Below are positions 60,901 to 64,000 of a stretch of DNA of 64,000 nucleotides, one piece after another. The position numbers and the translations under genes are program-made. Within the stretch, counting starts at the first letter, position 1, and each line of letters starts with the position of its first letter. The stretch is from positions 9,220,127-9,284,126 of the forward strand of contig NC_020166.2 of NCBI RefSeq assembly GCF_000224145.3, in the 5' to 3' direction. The notes under the pieces were generated by a model. That model was not told the origin of the DNA. It saw nothing but the letters and a program-made list of their open reading frames with translations, and did not search any database. The DNA is from Ciona intestinalis. Its lineage: Eukaryota > Chordata > Ascidiacea > Phlebobranchia > Cionidae.

Positions 60901-63546
60901 CATTTGTTTTACTCACATTATTTAACCTTGGACTTCATTCCCATGCTAAATTGGTAAGAGTTCTAGACTCAAAAGAAAAAAATACCCAAAAAAACAGGTG
61001 TATGAACCAAACACTTGTATTATAACAACTGTCCTAACCACTTAAGGTTAAACAATGTATATTCATTAATCTTAATAAGTAATACTTTAAGTAACTGATT
61101 CATACACCTTGTGCCCGCTTCTTTAAGTAGAGTAATATGTTATAATAAACAGTTATTTGTTTGAAAACTTTAGAACTTAGTTTAGTAACAAAACATTTTC
61201 AATTTATTAACTTAACAAATATTAAACTCTTATTCAAACCAAACCCTTCTGCAGAGAATCCACGACCGATCTCATCAAGGCCCAGGATTCCAGGTTTGCA
61301 AACAAGCATTCAACTATCCAAGCATACAAACCATCGCACGAAACCAACCAACTTACTACAACTCATTCCTCCAAGCTTGCACAGATGGTTGTGCAACACA
61401 AGAGGATACTTGTCTCTATGTTAATGAACTTGTGGATGAGTTGCGCTTTAGGGGAATCCCAGCAAAACAGAGCCCAGCCTGCTGTAAGTATTCTCGCAAA
61501 AAAAGCAATAACTATAGTATCGTGGGGTAAGACGGGACACATTTACCACATAATGTACAATTATCTTGATCATGTTTTAAACAATTAAAAAGGGAACCGT
61601 GAGAATGCTGTTTAGAGTTCTTTGAATGTTCTTTGTTTGCCATTAAATGGGACAAAAAATATATTATAAAGGTGTCCCATCTTCTTTTATCCTACTATAT
61701 AACAGTTTAAAATATTATATATTATAAATGAATGTATATAAATTTGTAGTTTTATTTCTAAAGATAGTAAGGCTTGATGTAGATAATATACAGTCAACTT
61801 ATAACACAACAACAGTAATATGACGCTTTGTGTAAAAATATACTGCCAACCTATTTTAACAGACAAGTTATCAACAACAGTAACATGATGCTCTATGTAA
61901 AAGTATATGGTTGACTTATATTAACAGAATTTTTATCTTCACAGTGAAATGCAACCGAACACCCACCCCATCCCTTACCACACCACAACTGCACATTCTT
62001 GTTTCACTGAGTCAAGACACACAACAACTTGATCCTCAACGATCTCTTAGACTTCTTGTTTCAAAGGCACTTGCTAAATATCAGGCAATGGTTAGTAAGG
62101 GATAGATGAAACTTATTTATCTTTACATGTTATTGTATCTTAAACTTGTTTTCTTTTGAATGAATTTAACTTGCCTTATCCTCGCATGATTGCTTAACAA
62201 TAGTGTGATAACATATGAGTTAACATTATGTAAATTTGTGGTTGATTATTTTTCTGTATAACTGACAATTCAAACAACCCATAAGGAACCACTAGACAGG
62301 AGCAAATTCTTGTTAAGTCTCTTTAAGTATTATGCCATGGGAGATAAATATATTATTAATTCCCAATTCAGTGTTCAACATAAATAACGGTAACATTTTT
62401 TTTTCAGGGAATAAATGGAGCCAGCATTGGACTTATAACATACGGTGGACAAGGTGGACTTTATCAACCAATGTTTAACACAATAAACGACAACACAACT
62501 TGTAGCGATCAAGACGCTATTATTAGCATCATAAAGAAACTGGAATTCAATGGACCACAGTACCATTCATCTTCTACTGTTGCTGCTGTTAAGTTTGCCA
62601 TGCAAAACACCATGCAAGCCACTTCAGGAGTTGTGAAGAGTTTGCTCGTACTCGCTCCAGAATCACGTGAACAGGTGGGCGAATTTGAGTTAGTGTAGCT
62701 TATTTATCCTTGTGTAGGCGGCAACGACAGTCATCATACCATGGGTGTTTTGTTACATAAACCTTGTGCCATCTTATGAGTATCACATATGTTACTTTGA
62801 TGGTGAATGTTTTTAATATGGCTACTAATTTGGACAACCGGTCAGTGATCACCACGTTGGAGCAAGTGTCTTGCAAAAGTCAGTATCAAGCGGTGAACCA
62901 GATATCCTTCGCTTACAACGTAACCATCCAACATCTAACCTATTCTTACATAAGGGGTTATAAATAATGACCCCAATATTTATCTGACCCCTTTATTCCA
63001 GAATATCGCACAAGTCAACATGAATGGTTTGATTGACATCATCAACAACGATATGACATCATTGCACCTGTGGTCGCCCCTGACAACAGAGTTATGTGGG
63101 GAACTTGGAATCGAATCTGTTAGAAGGACTGGAGGTGTGTTCACTTAATTTATTTAAATGGATGATGAATGAATGAATAAATGGAAAAAACGAATGAATG
63201 AATGAATGTAGCTGTTTATCCTCGTGTGACCAAAAAACGACAGTCCTTATACGGGTGTTTTGTTTCATACAACTCGTCCATAGTAATAGTTACTATATTC
63301 GAAGAGAATTAATACAATTTATGTCAAGGCGTATAATCAAAGAAAACTTTTGTATAACGTTGGTAATCTGTTTACGTCACAGGAGCTTGTGTTGACGTCA
63401 AACAACCATCAGCACGTGACCTTGCATCTTCTATTATGACGTCACAACAGCAGAAGCTCGGGTCACGTGTGTCATGTACCTGTCATGTGGCAAACTACTA
63501 CACTGGGTTGATCGAGAACAAATGTTCCTCGTCGATCACTTTCTAA
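32404..63546 (+). CDS. large lipid transfer protein, apolipophorin/ApoB class
   Basis: 53 exons, all in phase, give 4262 residues. Exon starts-ends: 32404-32470, 32783-32824, 33104-33206, 33672-33861, 34448-34576, 34982-35167, 35488-35625, 35901-36009, 36103-36364, 36710-36920, 37267-37438, 37739-37917, 38408-38534, 38877-38979, 39405-39633, 40300-40512, 40815-40952, 41349-41563, 41836-42018, 42404-42518, 43076-43216, 43504-43803, 44389-44517, 44705-46171, 46382-46488, 46627-48267, 48505-50091, 50277-50537, 50774-51086, 51457-51627, 52009-52120, 52371-52536, 52755-52874, 53212-53419, 53682-53807, 54193-54295, 54614-54740, 55215-55325, 55636-55755, 56068-56254, 56703-56852, 57270-57417, 57950-58116, 58538-58636, 59006-59135, 59487-59657, 60279-60490, 60729-60893, 61255-61483, 61945-62090, 62408-62674, 63002-63134, 63383-63546. 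Signal peptide 1-17. The vitellogenin-type lipid-transport module spans about 37-670 (FERGYKYTYDYDA, then helical repeats); beta-rich lipid-binding body to about 3760; VWD 3768-3950 (QMITYDGQYYELPQ, GLMGTYNEG); C8-like 3951-4027; VWA-like 4027-4209; Cys-rich end. It should be a secreted lipid carrier. The VWD excludes vertebrate ApoB itself; vitellogenin is less likely because of the size and lack of a polyserine tract. Confidence 0.9.
33995..34190 (+). repeat. tandem array, 71-bp unit
   Basis: Units begin at 33995, 34066 and 34137 with GTGTATGAATACACCATGTG and continue CTGGTGTATAAGAAGACACC and GTTATAGCTTGACAGTGAGC. Two and a half units are nearly identical. Each unit contains small palindromes (GTGTATGAATACAC). 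Single relatives occur at 43255-43335, 44575-44670 and, reversed, 55475-55585. In intron 4 of the lipoprotein gene. Confidence 0.85.
34195..34385 (+). mobile_element. foldback MITE copy (family 1)
   Basis: A diverged but full-length copy directly after the 71-bp array, ending CATCCCATCTTACCCCACAT. Confidence 0.65.
36390..36550 (+). repeat. minisatellite, 17-bp unit with TGATGTCA
   Basis: Six or more units of GGTGATGTCATATTATT lie head to tail, preceded by looser versions. Each holds TGATGTCA, one base from the CRE palindrome. In intron 9 of the lipoprotein gene. Confidence 0.85.
39671..39866 (+). mobile_element. foldback MITE copy (family 1)
   Basis: A full-length copy in intron 15 of the lipoprotein gene. 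The core CGTATCCTCACGACTTCAAT is well kept. Confidence 0.75.
41255..41335 (+). mobile_element. SINE tail fragment
   Basis: GTGTATGAAACAAAACACCT, GTTATAACGAC and TTACATTTATTCATTC follow in SINE-tail order. In intron 17 of the lipoprotein gene. Confidence 0.5.
42540..42733 (+). mobile_element. foldback MITE copy (family 1)
   Basis: A full-length copy in intron 20, with the AATTTGGTAGTAAACAAAGA core and the CCCCCTACCCTACTATAA end. Confidence 0.75.
42907..42939. repeat. TA microsatellite
   Basis: An uninterrupted TA run of about 16 dinucleotides in intron 20. Confidence 0.9.
44100..44287 (-). mobile_element. foldback MITE copy (family 1)
   Basis: A nearly full copy in intron 22. The left terminal repeat is shortened, and the right end GGTGTCCTTTCTGCCCCCAC is clear. 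Confidence 0.7.
51267..51375 (+). repeat. tandem array, 32-bp unit
   Basis: Starts at 51267, 51299, 51331 and 51363 each begin CGAG then GACATTTAGGTTTTTAGT. The middle units look identical, so the array is young. In intron 29 of the lipoprotein gene. Confidence 0.85.
52950..53175 (+). mobile_element. SINE tail fragments, two copies
   Basis: Two successive pieces each carry a version of GGGCACAAGGTGTATGAAAC followed by ACCCGTATTTT. In intron 33. Confidence 0.45.
54345..54560 (+). repeat. ~124-bp repeat, tandem pair
   Basis: Two units share TCCACACACTGTAATAGCTT-like and AGCTTGACTGTGGGCATGG words. They lie in intron 36. Confidence 0.6.
54880..55015 (+). mobile_element. SINE, 3' half
   Basis: Runs from GGGCTGTCCAAATCATCAAC through TAACTCGTAAGCTGGCACGA to GTTATAACAACTGTCG. 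In intron 37. Confidence 0.6.
58155..58290 (+). mobile_element. SINE, 3' part
   Basis: Carries CACAAAGTTACATTCGTGGT, AACAGAACACTCGTG and GGCCACATGAGGATAAAGC. In intron 43. Confidence 0.6.
58781..58887 (+). mobile_element. foldback MITE, internally deleted
   Basis: Both termini (TTATAGGGTGGGAGG and CACCCACCTTACTCTA) survive, with about half of the core lost. In intron 44. Confidence 0.5.
59170..59415 (+). repeat. ~124-bp repeat, tandem pair
   Basis: Two head-to-tail units, each ending in a variant of AACCAAACCAACCAAA, about 124 bases apart, in intron 45. Confidence 0.7.
59968..60232 (+). mobile_element. tRNA-derived SINE, near full length
   Basis: Head GCTGTAGCACAGTGAGAACC, body GGGGAAGACACTTAACTGCA, tail GGTAACTCGTAAGCAGGCAC and CTCCGCCACGATAAAAAAGT. 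Together with the copy at 26145 it defines the element from end to end. In intron 46. Confidence 0.65.
61511..61702 (-). mobile_element. foldback MITE copy (family 1)
   Basis: A full-length copy in intron 49, from ATCGTGGGGTAAGACGGGAC to GGTGTCCCATCTTCTTTTAT. Confidence 0.75.
62715..62935 (-). mobile_element. SINE, reverse orientation
   Basis: The complement of the SINE tail (AACGACAGTCATC, CCTTGTGCCATCTTATGAGT) is followed by the complement of the central word (CAGTGATCACCACGTTGGAG). In intron 51. Confidence 0.55.
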
Positions 63547-63778
63547 GTGACGTCATCACAGATGACATCACGATCCGGACTCCCTATCAGTGTTAAATGT
63601 AATCTTGTTTTATTATAGCCGTTTGCTCGCGATAAAAAAATACAATTCGCTCATTCATATGAAGTCTCATGAATATGCTTAGGGCTTAACTAGCAGGTAT
63701 CTCACATTCTGCGCTAGCGACTTTAAATAATCGATAATGTTCTAAAACTTATGGAAACAAGTTTAGGAACTAAATAAA
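63547..63778 (+). other. 3' UTR of the lipoprotein gene
   Basis: AATAAA at 63773-63778 is the first standard signal after the stop codon. The first 40 bases carry two TGACGTCA/TGACATCA words. Confidence 0.5.
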
Positions 63779-63787
63779 ATTAGGAAA

Positions 63788-64000
63788 GTACGGCGATGTG
63801 GCACAGCGAATAAACAAGGGGCAGTGGGTTCGAGACTCAACGCTGTTACCATTGTTGGCTTAGATATGCTTGAGCAACCAAGCAATCTTATGGGTTGTTT
63901 AAATTATCAACCATACATTAAAAAACTCTATCTAAAAACGGTTTCCTATAGAGGTAAAAACGCGGTCATGTGGCACGAGGTGTATTAAAAAGAACACCAG
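63788..64000 (+). mobile_element. tRNA-derived SINE, cut by the window end
   Basis: Head GATGTGGCACAGCGAATAAA, B-box-like GTGGGTTCGAGACTCAACGC (the best B box of all copies), body and tail up to GGCACGAGGTGTATTAAAAA at the last bases. Confidence 0.65.

Overview
The window looks like nuclear DNA of an ascidian tunicate, most likely Ciona. It is compact and AT-rich, with short phase-conserved GT-AG introns, small intergenic gaps, many short dispersed repeats and a great many TGACGTCA-type words. The species is an inference from style and gene content; no marker gene settles it. No retrovirus-like or other capsid-bearing element was seen.

Layout. 1-4443: no firm gene; a doubtful five-exon mini-gene at 1759-2389, next to a cluster of ACGTCA words, and a structured-RNA candidate near 3492-3572. 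4444-10113 (+): ten-exon membrane-anchored CAP (CRISP/GLIPR1-like) protein. 11317-12400 (+): three-exon gene carrying a 4E-BP-type eIF4E-binding core in an unusual frame. 13516-14114 (-): two-exon small single-pass membrane protein, convergent with the 4E-BP-like gene. 15022-23488 (+): 17-exon four-pass membrane protein with a very long cytoplasmic tail; family not recognised. 24167-29823 (+): twelve-exon uba3, the catalytic subunit of the NEDD8-activating enzyme. 32404-63546 (+): a 53-exon gene filling half the window, coding a secreted large lipid transfer protein of about 4262 residues (apolipophorin/apolipoprotein B class) that ends in VWD, C8-like and degenerate VWA-like modules.

I read every exon chain by hand. 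In each of the six main genes all exon phases fit and the summed length is a multiple of three, which is strong internal support for the models. The neighbours have no evident common pathway: extracellular CAP protein, translation control, neddylation and lipid transport sit side by side as in ordinary gene-dense chromatin.

Introns and gaps hold at least five repeat families: a ~190-bp foldback MITE (about 16 copies, both orientations), a tRNA-derived SINE, a 71-bp unit array with scattered relatives, a ~124-bp unit, and a 'GAGGTCC...ATTACCCC' repeat. One MITE copy ends exactly where a possible splice acceptor of the CAP gene lies.
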